DNA of 44,937 nucleotides from Planctomycetota bacterium (lineage in GTDB: Bacteria > Planctomycetota > Phycisphaerae > SM23-33), in contig JAKPKY010000205.1 of the NCBI GenBank assembly GCA_029553505.1, positions 1-44,937 on the forward strand, read 5' to 3'. Below are positions 6,344 through 15,172 of the stretch, piece by piece (the stretch's first letter is position 1; every line of letters starts with the position of its first letter). Under the pieces are notes generated by a model. The model ran no database searches, had not been told where the DNA came from, and saw nothing but the letters and a program-made list of their open reading frames with translations. Both the position numbers and the translations under genes were made by a program.

Positions 6344-8434
6344 ATGGGCGAGACGCTGACGTACAAGATTCTTCGCGAGCACCTGGTCGAGGGCGACCTG
6401 AAGGCCGGCAGCGAGATCGGAATTCGCATCGACCAGACGCTCACGCAGGACGCGACGGGCACGACGGCTTTCCTGCTGCTGGAGGCGATGGGCATTCCGC
6501 GTGTGCGGACCGAGGTGTCGGTCAGCTACGTCGATCACAATATGAGCCAGTTCGGCCCGGAGAACCACAACGATCACCTGTACCTCCAGAGCATCGCCAC
6601 GAAGTTCGGGGCGTACCACAGCCGGCCGGGCAACGGAATCTGCCACCAGGTTCACCTGGAGCGTTTCGGCCGGCCGGGGCGGACGCTCCTCGGCTCCGAC
6701 AGCCACACGCCCACCGGCGGGGGCATCGGCATGATCGCCATCGGCGCGGGCGGCCTGGACGTGGCCGTCGCCATGGGCGGCGGGGCGTTCTACACCACCT
6801 GCCCGCGCGTCCTCGGCGTGGAGCTGCGCGGCAAGCTGCGCCCGTGGGTGGCCGCCAAGGACATCATCCTGCGCCTGCTGAGCGTGCTGACGACGCGCGG
6901 GAACGTCGGATGCGTGGTCGAATACTTCGGGCCGGGCGTGCGGAGTCTGCCCGTGCCCGCCCGCGCCACCTGCACCAACATGGGCGCGGAACTGGGCGTC
7001 ACGACGAGCATTTTCCCGTCCGACGCGAAGACGCGGGAATTCCTCGTCGCGCAGGGGCGCGGCGGGCAGTTCGCGGCCCTGGCGGCCGACGACGACGCGA
7101 AGTACGACCGCATCGTCAAGAAGCTCCACGCGGAAAACGACGCCGCCGTCATCGCCAACATCCGCCGCTGGTGCGCCGACGTGACGGTGGGGGCCCCCGA
7201 TTCGGCCGGCATGGCGGAAGTGTCCTTCGGACGCATCGTCATCGACCTGGACAAGCTCGAGCCGCTGGCGGCGGCGCCGTCCAGCCCCGATCAAATCGTG
7301 CCCGTGGCCGCCCAGAAGGGCATGAAGGTGGATCAGGTGCTCATCGGCTCGTGCACCAACTCCAGCTACCAGGACCTGATGCTCTGCGCGCGGGTGCTCA
7401 AGGGGCGGCACGTGCATCCGGGCGTCGAGCTGGGCATCGCGCCGGGCAGCCGGCAGGTGCTGGCCATGCTCGCCGAAAACGGCGCGCTGGCGGACTTCGT
7501 CCGCGCCGGGGCGCGGATCATCGAGAGCGCCTGCGGGCCGTGCATCGGGCAGGGATTCTCGCCCGCCGACGGCGCGGTGACCCTGCGGACGTTCAACCGC
7601 AACTTCGCCGGGCGCACGGGCACCAAGGGCGACCGCTGCTACCTGGTCTCGCCGGAGACTGCCGTCGCCGCGGCGCTCACCGGGCAGTTCACCGACCCGC
7701 GCCGCCTGACGAAGAAATTCGGCATCGCCTGCCCGCGCGTCGCCATGCCGAAGAAGTTCCTCCTCGACGACGAGATGCTCCAGCCGCCGTTGCCGCCGAA
7801 GAAGGCGCTCGGCGCGGAGATCGTCCGCGGGGCGACCATCGTCAAGCCGCCCAGCGGAGAGAAACTGCCCGCGACGCTGCGCGGGCGCGTGATCCTCAAG
7901 GTGGGCGACAAGATCACCACCGATCACATCATGCCCGCCGGCACGTTCCTGAAGCACCGCTCCAACGTGCCGGTCTACGCGAAATACGTTTTCCACTGCT
8001 TCAACGAGGAAGGCGCGCCGACGTTCGCCGAACGGGCGCTGGCGGTTAAGGCGGCGGGGCAGGCGGGCGTCATCGTCGCCGGAGACAGCTACGGGCAGGG
8101 CAGCTCGCGCGAGCACGCCGCCCTCTGCCCGATGTATCTGGGCGTCCGCGCGGTGCTCGCCCGGACGATCGAGCGCATCCACCAGGCGAACCTCGTGAAC
8201 TTCGCCATCTGCCCGCTGACGTTCGCGGACCCGGCCGACTACGCCCGCGTGGACGCCGACGACGAACTTCTCGTCGAAGGACTCGGCGCGGCGATCAGCT
8301 CGGCCGAGACCGTCGTCGTCCGCGATGTGACCAAGGGCTTCGAGTTTCCGTGCCGCCTCCAACTGGCGCCGCGCCAGCGGAAGATCCTCGCCGCGGGCGG
8401 GCTGCTGAACTACACCCGCGACGGCGGACGGTAG
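6344..8434 (+). CDS. Aconitate hydratase
   Basis: This 696-residue enzyme interconverts citrate and isocitrate in the TCA cycle through a [4Fe-4S] cluster. The cluster cysteines are visible: C337 in GSCTNSS, and C397 and C400 in ESACGPCIGQG. Other family blocks are DQTLTQDATGT near the N-terminus, LLGSDSHTPTGGG, and in the swivel domain DKITTDHIMPAG and GDSYGQGSSREHAAL. At under 700 residues it is shorter than AcnA (about 890) and resembles the compact mitochondrial or archaeal-like forms. The ATG at 6344 follows GAAGGAA by 5 bases; an earlier in-frame ATG at 6302 lacks such a site. A homoaconitase or other family member is possible, but aconitase is most likely. Confidence 0.92.
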   Translation: MGETLTYKILREHLVEGDLKAGSEIGIRIDQTLTQDATGTTAFLLLEAMGIPRVRTEVSVSYVDHNMSQFGPENHNDHLYLQSIATKFGAYHSRPGNGICHQVHLERFGRPGRTLLGSDSHTPTGGGIGMIAIGAGGLDVAVAMGGGAFYTTCPRVLGVELRGKLRPWVAAKDIILRLLSVLTTRGNVGCVVEYFGPGVRSLPVPARATCTNMGAELGVTTSIFPSDAKTREFLVAQGRGGQFAALAADDDAKYDRIVKKLHAENDAAVIANIRRWCADVTVGAPDSAGMAEVSFGRIVIDLDKLEPLAAAPSSPDQIVPVAAQKGMKVDQVLIGSCTNSSYQDLMLCARVLKGRHVHPGVELGIAPGSRQVLAMLAENGALADFVRAGARIIESACGPCIGQGFSPADGAVTLRTFNRNFAGRTGTKGDRCYLVSPETAVAAALTGQFTDPRRLTKKFGIACPRVAMPKKFLLDDEMLQPPLPPKKALGAEIVRGATIVKPPSGEKLPATLRGRVILKVGDKITTDHIMPAGTFLKHRSNVPVYAKYVFHCFNEEGAPTFAERALAVKAAGQAGVIVAGDSYGQGSSREHAALCPMYLGVRAVLARTIERIHQANLVNFAICPLTFADPADYARVDADDELLVEGLGAAISSAETVVVRDVTKGFEFPCRLQLAPRQRKILAAGGLLNYTRDGGR

Positions 8435-8487
8435 GAAAGATTCGCCTCCCGGCCCGCGGCGGCGCTGGATTCGCGCCCGCCCGGCGG

Positions 8488-8493
8488 TACAAT
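8488..8493 (+). promoter_or_regulatory. -10-like box before the lipoprotein gene
   Basis: TACAAT lies 15 bases upstream of the ATG at 8509. No ribosome binding site and no clear -35 hexamer are visible. A start site near 8500 would give a leader of under 10 bases. Confidence 0.35.
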
Positions 8494-8508
8494 GTCCGGC
8501 AGAGCCTG

Positions 8509-9531
8509 ATGACGCCAATGCGAAGCACAATCCGTCCGGTCGCCTGGGTGACGCTGGCGCTGCTGCTGGCCGGCGGCGCCGGCTGCGCCGAGATGACCGC
8601 CCGCTTCCGCGCGTGGTGGCGCCAGTACGACGAGCCGCCGCCGACCGTCGCCGAGGCGACGACCGAGCCCGCCGCCCACTCGCCGCAGGAGATCGAGAGC
8701 GTCCTGCTGGACCGCCCGCCCGTACCGCTGACCGACGCGCAGGGCGCCCGCCCGCCCGCGGCAAAAAAACTCCTGCCGCGCGAGGGAACCATCCTCATCG
8801 ACGCGCCCTGCCGCATGACCGTCGAACCGGTCAGCGGATGGCCCGTCCTGACGTTCGACCGCGAACCCGGCGAGAAGATTCACCTGCCGCGCCGCGTGCT
8901 GCCCTGCCTGCTCCGCGAGGAGATGGAAAACCTGCTGGCGGACGACCCGAAGCTGACCTTCCGCGTCACCGGCGAGACGACCGTTTGCGACGCCCAGGCG
9001 TACTTCCTGCTGCGTCGCGTGACGGTGCTGCACCCGCAGGCGTCTCCGCTGCCGGGCGCGGCGCGACCGGTTTCGTCGCCCGCGACGGGCCCCGCGCGGC
9101 CGGCGAACGGGCCGCTGTCCAGCGAGGAAATCCGTCGCATGTTGCTGGAGGACCGTCCCGGCGCGCCGGTGGTCACGGTCCGCCCGCGCGCGACGGGCGA
9201 AGGCGACGAGCCCGGCGTGGCCCCGGGGCGGCGCGGCTCGCCGCTGGCGCCCGGACGGGGCGGGCTGGTGGTGGACCGCCTGGTGAACATTGATCCGCCG
9301 GCCGACCAACAGGGGTGGTGGGTGGCGAGTTTCGCCGGCGACAACACGCTCCGCGAGCCGCCCATCCGCCTGCTGCCGTCGGGGCTGCTGGAACGCACGC
9401 AGAAGGCCATCCTCGACCGCCCGCGCGACCTGTTTGAGTTCCGCTTGTCCGGGGAGATCACCGAGTATCGCGGCTACCGCTACCTGCTCATCCGCAAGTG
9501 CATCCCCGAACGCGAAATGGGGCAGTTCTAG
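8509..9531 (+). CDS. Putative lipoprotein of unknown function
   Basis: The protein has 340 residues and no recognised domain. Residues 1-26 form a signal peptide ending in AGGAGC, so the Cys is a likely lipid anchor; the same GAGC ending occurs in the HtrA-type protein at 15173-16663. Two similar halves are suggested. Each has an acidic start (QEIESVLLDRPPVP; SEEIRRMLLEDRPGAP) and a later FRVTGETTVCDAQAYFLLRR or FRLSGEITEYRGYRYLLIRK block, so it looks like an internal duplication joined by a Pro/Ala-rich linker. It probably sits in the outer membrane or periplasm. The start could also be the ATG at 8518. Confidence 0.75.
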   Translation: MTPMRSTIRPVAWVTLALLLAGGAGCAEMTARFRAWWRQYDEPPPTVAEATTEPAAHSPQEIESVLLDRPPVPLTDAQGARPPAAKKLLPREGTILIDAPCRMTVEPVSGWPVLTFDREPGEKIHLPRRVLPCLLREEMENLLADDPKLTFRVTGETTVCDAQAYFLLRRVTVLHPQASPLPGAARPVSSPATGPARPANGPLSSEEIRRMLLEDRPGAPVVTVRPRATGEGDEPGVAPGRRGSPLAPGRGGLVVDRLVNIDPPADQQGWWVASFAGDNTLREPPIRLLPSGLLERTQKAILDRPRDLFEFRLSGEITEYRGYRYLLIRKCIPEREMGQF

Positions 9532-9547
9532 AATTTCAGATTTAAGA

Positions 9548-9680
9548 TTGCTCTGTTGAAAACAATGCAAAACGGGGTGGCACGGCTTGCTTGCAAGCCG
9601 TGTTCTGGGCAAATTCGGCAACACGCTTTGCAAGCAAAGCGTGCCACCCATCCAGTGGACGGATGTTTTCAACGGAGCAA
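9548..9680. repeat. Nested palindrome with REP-like doublet (element A)
   Basis: Three levels of symmetry occur. The outer 17-base arms TTGCTCTGTTGAAAACA (9548-9564) and 9664-9680 pair with one mismatch. The middle arms GGGTGGCACG (9575-9584) and CGTGCCACCC (9640-9649) pair perfectly. Two inner hairpins are CACGGCTTG/CAAGCCGTG around CTTG (9581-9602) and CACGCTTTG/CAAAGCGTG around CAAG (9622-9643). It fills the gap between the lipoprotein and BatA-like genes. The remaining spacer bases show nothing else. Confidence 0.8.
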
Positions 9681-9765
9681 TTTGAGATTTGAAATTTGAG
9701 ATTCGCCTCGGTGGCTCCGGCCGGACGGTTGCAAATCCCGCTTCCCCAATCGAAAATTACGAACG

Positions 9766-11460
9766 ATGATCCTCCTGCACTGGCCGCTGGCGCTGTTGGG
9801 GTTGCCGGCCGTGGCTGCCGTCGCGGCCTGGGCATTGTATCGCCCCGACCGGCAGGTGACGATCGTCGGCAGCCTGTCGCTTTGGCGTCAGGCGATTCAA
9901 TCGCTGGGCCGGTCCGCCCACCGGGCGCGGCGTGTCTCGACGGCGTGGGTTCTCCTGCTGGCCGGCGCGTTGCTCGCGGTGCTTGCCGGCGCCGGGCCCG
10001 TCTGGCTGTCGCATCGGCCGGCGCGGCAGGTGACGATCGCCGTCTATCCCTCGGCGGAGCTTGACGCCAGCCGGCTCCGCGCCGCCGCCGAGGACCTGCT
10101 GGACCGACTGGACGAGTCCGATCGTGTCGAGTTGCTTCTGCCGGAACTGCTGGGGGGCGGAACGTTTCGCTGGTTGTCGCCTGCCGAAGCGCGACAGCGT
10201 CTTTCCCACCTTCCACGGCTGCCGGCGAGGGCGGCGGAGCTGCGCCTGCCCGAGCCCTCGCCCGTCAGCCGGCATGTCTACCGCCTGTCCGTCGCCGGCG
10301 CGGACTTCGCGCCCGGGCCGAACGTCACGAACATCGAGATGCCCGCCTTGTTCCCGCGCGAGCGAATCGAGACCGTCGCGGCCGAGGCGCTGCCCGGCGG
10401 CAAGGCGCAGGTGCTGGCGGCAGTCCGGATGCCCGACGGCGGCGCGGCGCAAGTGACGGTCGAGAGCCTCAGCGCCGACGGCACGCCGCTCGCAACGGTG
10501 TCGCCTGCCCTCGCGGGCACCGACGCGGGGAGGCGGGCGATCTTCGTCGCGACGGTCGACGCGCCGGATGCCTTCTGCATCCGCCTGGGCACGGGTGACG
10601 GCATCGGCCGGTCGGCCTACCTCGCGCGCAAGACGGTTTCGTCCTGCTCGGTCGCCTTCGTCGGGCGCGACGATCCGCTGTTGCGACGCTACGTGCGGAT
10701 CAACCCGGCGCTGCGCCTGGCGACCGACGCAAAGGGCGCGGATCTGGTGATCGCCAACGGCGCCGACGCGCCGGCCGGTGTGGCCGCGCTGGTCTTCGAT
10801 CCACCGTCGCAGCCCGCGCCCTGGCGTCGGGGCGAGACCCTCGGCCCGCTCTCGCTGGGCGACGCCGACCGCGCCGCCGATGATCCGCTGCTGCGGTACG
10901 TGGACTTGCGCCACGTCGCCGTCCGCCGCGCCACGCCGTGGGTGTCGGCCGGCGCGACGGGGCTGCGGCGGGTCGTCTCCTGGCGGTCCGACGCGCTGGT
11001 GCTGGCTGACGGCGGGGGCCTGGGCCGACCGCGACGCGTCTACGTGGCGTTCGATCCGGCCGAGGAGAACACCACCTTCGCCCGCAGCGAAGCGTTCGTC
11101 ATCTTCCTGTCCAACGTGGTGGAATTCCTCGCTGGCGCGCGCCCGGGCGAAATCCGCTACGAATGCGCCGCGCCGCTGGCGACGCCTACAAGCCCGGGCT
11201 GGAGGACCGTCGTGGGCGGCGAGGGACCGCCCGGACCCTTGCCCTGGCCGGGGCTCCATCGCGACGGCGACGGCGTTTTGCACGCCGTCTCCCTTCCGCC
11301 GCTGCACGCGGACACGCCGGTCGTCGCGCCCGCACAAGCCATCGCCGCGGCCCCGCTGCCGGAACCCGAGCCGATCGGCGCGACGGCGGCGCTCTGGCCG
11401 GCCTTGCTGGCGGCGGCCGGGCTGCTCTGGATCGCCGGGTGGGCGGCACGTCTGCGATAG
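9766..11460 (+). CDS. BatA-like N-terminal domain membrane protein without a VWA domain
   Basis: This 564-residue protein starts with the pattern of aerotolerance-regulator N-terminal (BatA) proteins. A first hydrophobic helix (LALLGLPAVAAVAAWALY) is followed by a short basic loop with SLSLWRQ and a second helix (VLLLAGALLAVLAGAGPVWL). A large extracytoplasmic region comes next, and a final TM helix (ALWPALLAAAGLLWIAGWAA) ends near the basic C-terminus. No MIDAS motif (DxSxS) is seen, so it lacks the metal-binding VWA domain of true BatA/BatB. No MoxR ATPase or DUF58 partner lies nearby. The start has no ribosome binding site. Function unknown. Confidence 0.7.
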   Translation: MILLHWPLALLGLPAVAAVAAWALYRPDRQVTIVGSLSLWRQAIQSLGRSAHRARRVSTAWVLLLAGALLAVLAGAGPVWLSHRPARQVTIAVYPSAELDASRLRAAAEDLLDRLDESDRVELLLPELLGGGTFRWLSPAEARQRLSHLPRLPARAAELRLPEPSPVSRHVYRLSVAGADFAPGPNVTNIEMPALFPRERIETVAAEALPGGKAQVLAAVRMPDGGAAQVTVESLSADGTPLATVSPALAGTDAGRRAIFVATVDAPDAFCIRLGTGDGIGRSAYLARKTVSSCSVAFVGRDDPLLRRYVRINPALRLATDAKGADLVIANGADAPAGVAALVFDPPSQPAPWRRGETLGPLSLGDADRAADDPLLRYVDLRHVAVRRATPWVSAGATGLRRVVSWRSDALVLADGGGLGRPRRVYVAFDPAEENTTFARSEAFVIFLSNVVEFLAGARPGEIRYECAAPLATPTSPGWRTVVGGEGPPGPLPWPGLHRDGDGVLHAVSLPPLHADTPVVAPAQAIAAAPLPEPEPIGATAALWPALLAAAGLLWIAGWAARLR

Positions 11461-11483
11461 CTACAATACACAGGGAGGCGACC

Positions 11484-12506
11484 ATGGCCCAGGCGAAGGA
11501 AGCGATGCTCTACGAGAAGCTCGACGGGCGCAAGGTCCGCTGCCGACTGTGCGGCCACCAGTGCGTCATCGAGGCCGGAAAGTACGGCGTCTGCCGCGTC
11601 CGACGCAACGACGATGGCGTGCTCCGCTCCCTCAACTACGGCGCGATCGTCGCCGTCAACGCCGATCCCATCGAGAAAAAACCGCTCTTCCACTTCCTGC
11701 CCGGCTCGCGAAGCCTGTCGGTCGCCTGCGCGGGGTGCAATTTCCAGTGCGACTTCTGCCAGAACTGGCAGATTTCCCAGTCGCCCCGCGGCGGAGTGGT
11801 GGAAGGGGGCAAGGCCGTCAGTCCGGAGCAGCTCGTGACGGCCGCAATCAATTATGACTGCGCGTCGGTCAGCTACACCTATACCGAGCCGACGGTCTTT
11901 TTCGAACTGGCGTGGGAGACGTCCCGCCTGGCCCGCGCGCGGGGACTGAAGAACTGTTTCGTGTCCAACGGGTTCCTGACCCCGCTGGCGGTGGAGACCA
12001 TCGCGCCGTACCTGGACGCGATCAACGTGGACCTCAAGGCGTTCCGCGACGAGACGTATCGCAAGGTCATGAAGGCGTGCTTGGAGCCGGTGCTCACGTG
12101 CCTCCAGGCGCTGGTGCGAGCGGGAATCTGGGTGGAGGTCACCACGCTGGTCGTGCCGGGGATGAACGACTCGCGCGACGAGCTGGCGGACATCGCGGAG
12201 TTCATCGCCGGCGAGTTGTCGCCCGACGTTCCATGGCACGTCAGCCGGTTCCACGGCGACTACAGGATGACCTCGACGCCCTCGACGCCGATCGAGACGC
12301 TGGAGGCCGCTTGCCGGATCGGCCGGGAAGCGGGCCTGCGCTACATCTACTGCGGAAACGTTCCCGGCCACGCCGACGAGCGGACCCGCTGCCCCGGCTG
12401 CGACGAACTGCTGATCGATCGCGTGGGATTTTCCGTGCGATCCGTCGCTCTACGGGACGGCGCGTGCCCGAAATGCGGTCTGGCGGTTCCCGGCGTCTGG
12501 AAGTAA
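11484..12506 (+). CDS. amrS: AmrS-type radical SAM enzyme (AmmeMemoRadiSam system)
   Basis: The protein has 340 residues. The radical SAM cluster motif CxxxCxxC is CNFQCDFC, inside the family-typical VACAGCNFQCDFCQNWQIS. The N-terminus has a zinc-like CRLCGHQC, and CRVRRNDDG follows. Downstream blocks SYTYTEPTVFFE, VSNGFLTP and INVDLKAFRDETY are characteristic of the PflA-like AmrS family. The C-terminus carries a second metal-binding pair (CPGCDELL and CPKCG). In other genomes this enzyme is grouped with Memo and AMMECR1 proteins, but neither is in this window. GGAGG lies 5 bases before the ATG. TACAAT at 11462-11467 may be its -10 box. Confidence 0.9.
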   Translation: MAQAKEAMLYEKLDGRKVRCRLCGHQCVIEAGKYGVCRVRRNDDGVLRSLNYGAIVAVNADPIEKKPLFHFLPGSRSLSVACAGCNFQCDFCQNWQISQSPRGGVVEGGKAVSPEQLVTAAINYDCASVSYTYTEPTVFFELAWETSRLARARGLKNCFVSNGFLTPLAVETIAPYLDAINVDLKAFRDETYRKVMKACLEPVLTCLQALVRAGIWVEVTTLVVPGMNDSRDELADIAEFIAGELSPDVPWHVSRFHGDYRMTSTPSTPIETLEAACRIGREAGLRYIYCGNVPGHADERTRCPGCDELLIDRVGFSVRSVALRDGACPKCGLAVPGVWK

Positions 12507-12585
12507 GCCCGACGGGCGCAAGACGAGGGCGCGACGTACCCCGCGGCCCGCCGCGCCCGTATGCCTTTGCGATAAATCCGCCGCG

Positions 12586-12663
12586 CTACCGCTTCTTGCG
12601 ACGGTTCCGCCGCTCGCGGCGCTTCTTCGATCCGACCTTCCGGCGTCGTCTTGGCTTGCTCAT
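12586..12663 (-). CDS. 25-residue very basic protein (AURKAIP1/COX24-like)
   Basis: The ATG at 12663 opens a frame of 25 codons and a TAG. The product begins MSKPRRRRKVGSKKRRERR and ends NRRKKR, so over half of it is Arg or Lys. Length, composition and the KVGSKKRR-type core resemble the small bacterial AURKAIP1/COX24-domain proteins, which are thought to be ribosome-associated. GAGGTGG precedes the ATG by 5-9 bases, which argues that it is translated. It lies between the convergent amrS gene and the REP-like element B. Confidence 0.65.
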   Translation of the reverse strand: MSKPRRRRKVGSKKRRERRNRRKKR

Positions 12664-12797
12664 CCAATCCACCTCGTGCGCGATTCTGAAAATCCGGTCC
12701 ATACCCGCCGCGTCGTTTCGCGGCCTGACAAGTCCGGCATCCTACACCATTTCCCGCCGACAGTCACGAAATTCCCGGCCCGACCGCTCCGTTTTGG

Positions 12798-12877
12798 GGG
12801 GGCAGGGGCTGCAAGCAGCCCGTGTTCCGTCTTTGGCAAATAAATCAACACGGTTTGCAAGCAAACCATGCCACCCC
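12798..12877. repeat. REP-like doublet (element B)
   Basis: Two perfect 6-bp hairpins, GGGCTG/CAGCCC (12806-12821) and GGTTTG/CAAACC (12852-12867), both have the loop CAAG. They are enclosed by GGGGGGCA and TGCCACCCC. The linker shares GTGTTC, GGCAAAT and CAACACG with element A at 9548-9680, so both belong to one family. It ends 17 bases before the stop codon of the pseudo-protease gene. Confidence 0.75.
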
Positions 12878-12893
12878 GCCGTCCGTTTCGCCG

Positions 12894-15170
12894 TCACTCC
12901 TCCCCCTCGTCGAGTCCTTCGTCGTCGCGGGGGTCGTACGCGGCGACGGGAAGGTCGGCGAACCGCGTCTTGCCCAGGCGGAGGACCGTCAGGCGCACCT
13001 TGTCCTTCCCCGCCTGCCGGGCCGCCGCCACCAGCTCGCGCATCCGCGCGGCGCTGGTCAGCGGCGCGTCGTCCAGGCGGGTGAGAACCTCGTTGGCGAA
13101 AATCCGCGCCACCTGCATCGGCGAACCGTCCTCCACCTTGGCCACCACCACGCCCGCGTCCGAATCGCGCAGGTTCAGCCCGTGCCGCACCTCGTATGTC
13201 ATGTCCTTGACGGTCAGGCCCAGGCTGCGGTTCTGCCACTTTCCGGCCGAGTCCTGGTCCACCGGCGCCTGCTCGATGCGGTACTTCAACTCCTTCGCGG
13301 CGGCCGCGTCCGTCCCGTCGGGGCGGACGTACCAGATCGACACTTCCTTGCCGATCCCCACGGCGTCCAGCGCCTCGGTGAGCGTGTTCTTCCGGTTCCG
13401 CCAGGTCGGTTCCGGCTCGCCCAGCCATTCCTCGCTCTCGCTTTCGGCGTAGGCGGCGCTGCGGCGGCGGGAATCGTACTCCTCGTCGCGGGCCCGCGCG
13501 GGCAGAAGCTCGATGGGGTAGGCCATGGTCTCGCTCTTGAGGCGAAGGAGAATATCGCCCACGCGGATGCCCACCTTCTCGGCAGGGCTGCCCGCGTAGA
13601 CCGCGCTGACCACGAACCCCACCTGCCCGTCCTGCGTCGGTTTGGAGACCTTGAACGCTTCGGCCAGGTCGCGGTTGATGCGGGAGTATTCCACGCCGAA
13701 CCACGCGCGGCGGCGCGACTCGCTGGCGGTCTTGACGACGATCCGCGGGTCCATGTGCTCGCCGGGGCGCGCCAAGGCGTCGCGCAGCTCGGAGATGGGG
13801 TAAATTCGCTGCGCGGGTTCGTCCTTCCGCAGGTACTGGCGGGTGGCCTCGTCCTCCGGGCGCTGTGGGACATACAGCCCGACCAACTGCCCCTGGAAGT
13901 TCACCAGGAACGCCCCGCTGGGAAGCTCTGGCGACGCCCGCCAGGAATAGGCGCCCGCGTAGCCGCGCTGCTTCCCGACGAGCCTGGCCGTGCCGAGGTC
14001 CACGTACTTGCGCCCGAACCGCTCGCGGCAGGTGGCCGCCCAGAACGGTTTCATCCGCTGCGGGTCGTCCCTGCCCAGTTCGACGTGCGCGGGCAGCTTG
14101 CCTTCGCGCAGGCGGAGGAGCACCGCGTCGAATCCCTTGTACGCCCCCACGAAGTCCGCGCGGCGCTGGGCGGCGGGCGGTTCCTTCAGGAAGATGCGGC
14201 GGATCTGCGCGGCGGATTGGCGGGTGATGCCCTCGGGGATCAGCAGTTCCGTCGGGCTGACGGCCAGCGCGTAGGTGGTGTATTCGTGCCCGGCCTTTCC
14301 GAACTGGAAGACCACCTGGTGGACGCAGTCGATCAGGGCGGCGCGGGCCTTGTCCTCGGCGGCACGGACGAGTTTCCAGTCGAGGCTCGCCGACGGCGCG
14401 AGCAGGTCGGCGCCCTTCCACGCGCAGAGTTTCTGGGCCATGTCGAATTCGCCGGACAGGTCCACGCCGACGGGCCGGCCGGTCTCGTCGGCAATGAGTT
14501 CCGGATCGGCGTCGTGCGGATCGTTGCGCGATCCATCGCCGAAGTGGACGTTCTTCGCCTTCCCCGGCGCGAAGGGGACCGCCGCCGGCAGCGAGGCCGC
14601 GTCGATCCGCCACTGGTCGTCGGACTGGAACAGGCGAGCCGACAGCAGCAGCGTGTTGACGCCGCGGTCCTCCACCGGAACGAACGCCAGGGGATGGAGC
14701 GCCTCGCGGCGCTTCTTCGGCGGCGCGAGGCGCAGCAACACCCCCGGCGCGTCGGTCAGCAGACGCTCGCGCGTCGCCTCGTGGCGGCGCCCGCGGACGT
14801 CGCGCACCACGATCTTCTCCAGGAACCGGTCCTCGATCGCGCTGTCGGCCACCAGCACGAGCCCGTCGTCCACGACCAGGCCCGCCCGCTCTTCCGGACG
14901 CTTCTGGTCCACGAAGTCCGAGTACAGACGGCGGGTCCGCCAGTCCTTGTGATCGGCCTTGGCCGCGTCGGACAGGTCTTTTTTGTACCAGAACTCGACG
15001 ATGACGAAGCTCTCTCTCGCGGCCCGAAGCAGCGCCTCGGGAACGATCTCATCGACGGCGGGTTCATCTTCCGCCGCGGGCGACGTCGCCGGGGCGGTCG
15101 CCGTCATGGGTTGGGCCCACGCGACGGATCCAGCCGTCAGAAGAAGCAGGGCGGTCAGAAACGCTCTCAT
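12894..15170 (-). CDS. Secreted PDZ protein with degenerate trypsin-like domains
   Basis: This exported protein has 758 residues, with a signal peptide of about 20 (MRAFLTALLLLTAGSVAWAQ). Two stretches look like decayed trypsin-fold domains. At 60-170 AGLVVDDGLVLVAD matches the HtrA block before the catalytic His but lacks it. At about 290-480 AVSPTELLIPEGI replaces the TNHHV region, FDAVLLRL keeps the Asp, and LPSGAFLVN replaces GNSGGPLVN. Two PDZ-like domains follow (about 500-590, containing SPAEKVGIRVGDILLRL, and 650-745, containing DGSPMQVARIFANEVLTRLDD). With the His missing it is probably inactive as a protease. It lies 2 bases downstream of the active HtrA gene, so the pair is co-transcribed and may form mixed oligomers. 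Confidence 0.82.
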   Translation of the reverse strand: MRAFLTALLLLTAGSVAWAQPMTATAPATSPAAEDEPAVDEIVPEALLRAARESFVIVEFWYKKDLSDAAKADHKDWRTRRLYSDFVDQKRPEERAGLVVDDGLVLVADSAIEDRFLEKIVVRDVRGRRHEATRERLLTDAPGVLLRLAPPKKRREALHPLAFVPVEDRGVNTLLLSARLFQSDDQWRIDAASLPAAVPFAPGKAKNVHFGDGSRNDPHDADPELIADETGRPVGVDLSGEFDMAQKLCAWKGADLLAPSASLDWKLVRAAEDKARAALIDCVHQVVFQFGKAGHEYTTYALAVSPTELLIPEGITRQSAAQIRRIFLKEPPAAQRRADFVGAYKGFDAVLLRLREGKLPAHVELGRDDPQRMKPFWAATCRERFGRKYVDLGTARLVGKQRGYAGAYSWRASPELPSGAFLVNFQGQLVGLYVPQRPEDEATRQYLRKDEPAQRIYPISELRDALARPGEHMDPRIVVKTASESRRRAWFGVEYSRINRDLAEAFKVSKPTQDGQVGFVVSAVYAGSPAEKVGIRVGDILLRLKSETMAYPIELLPARARDEEYDSRRRSAAYAESESEEWLGEPEPTWRNRKNTLTEALDAVGIGKEVSIWYVRPDGTDAAAAKELKYRIEQAPVDQDSAGKWQNRSLGLTVKDMTYEVRHGLNLRDSDAGVVVAKVEDGSPMQVARIFANEVLTRLDDAPLTSAARMRELVAAARQAGKDKVRLTVLRLGKTRFADLPVAAYDPRDDEGLDEGEE

Positions 15171-15172
15171 CG

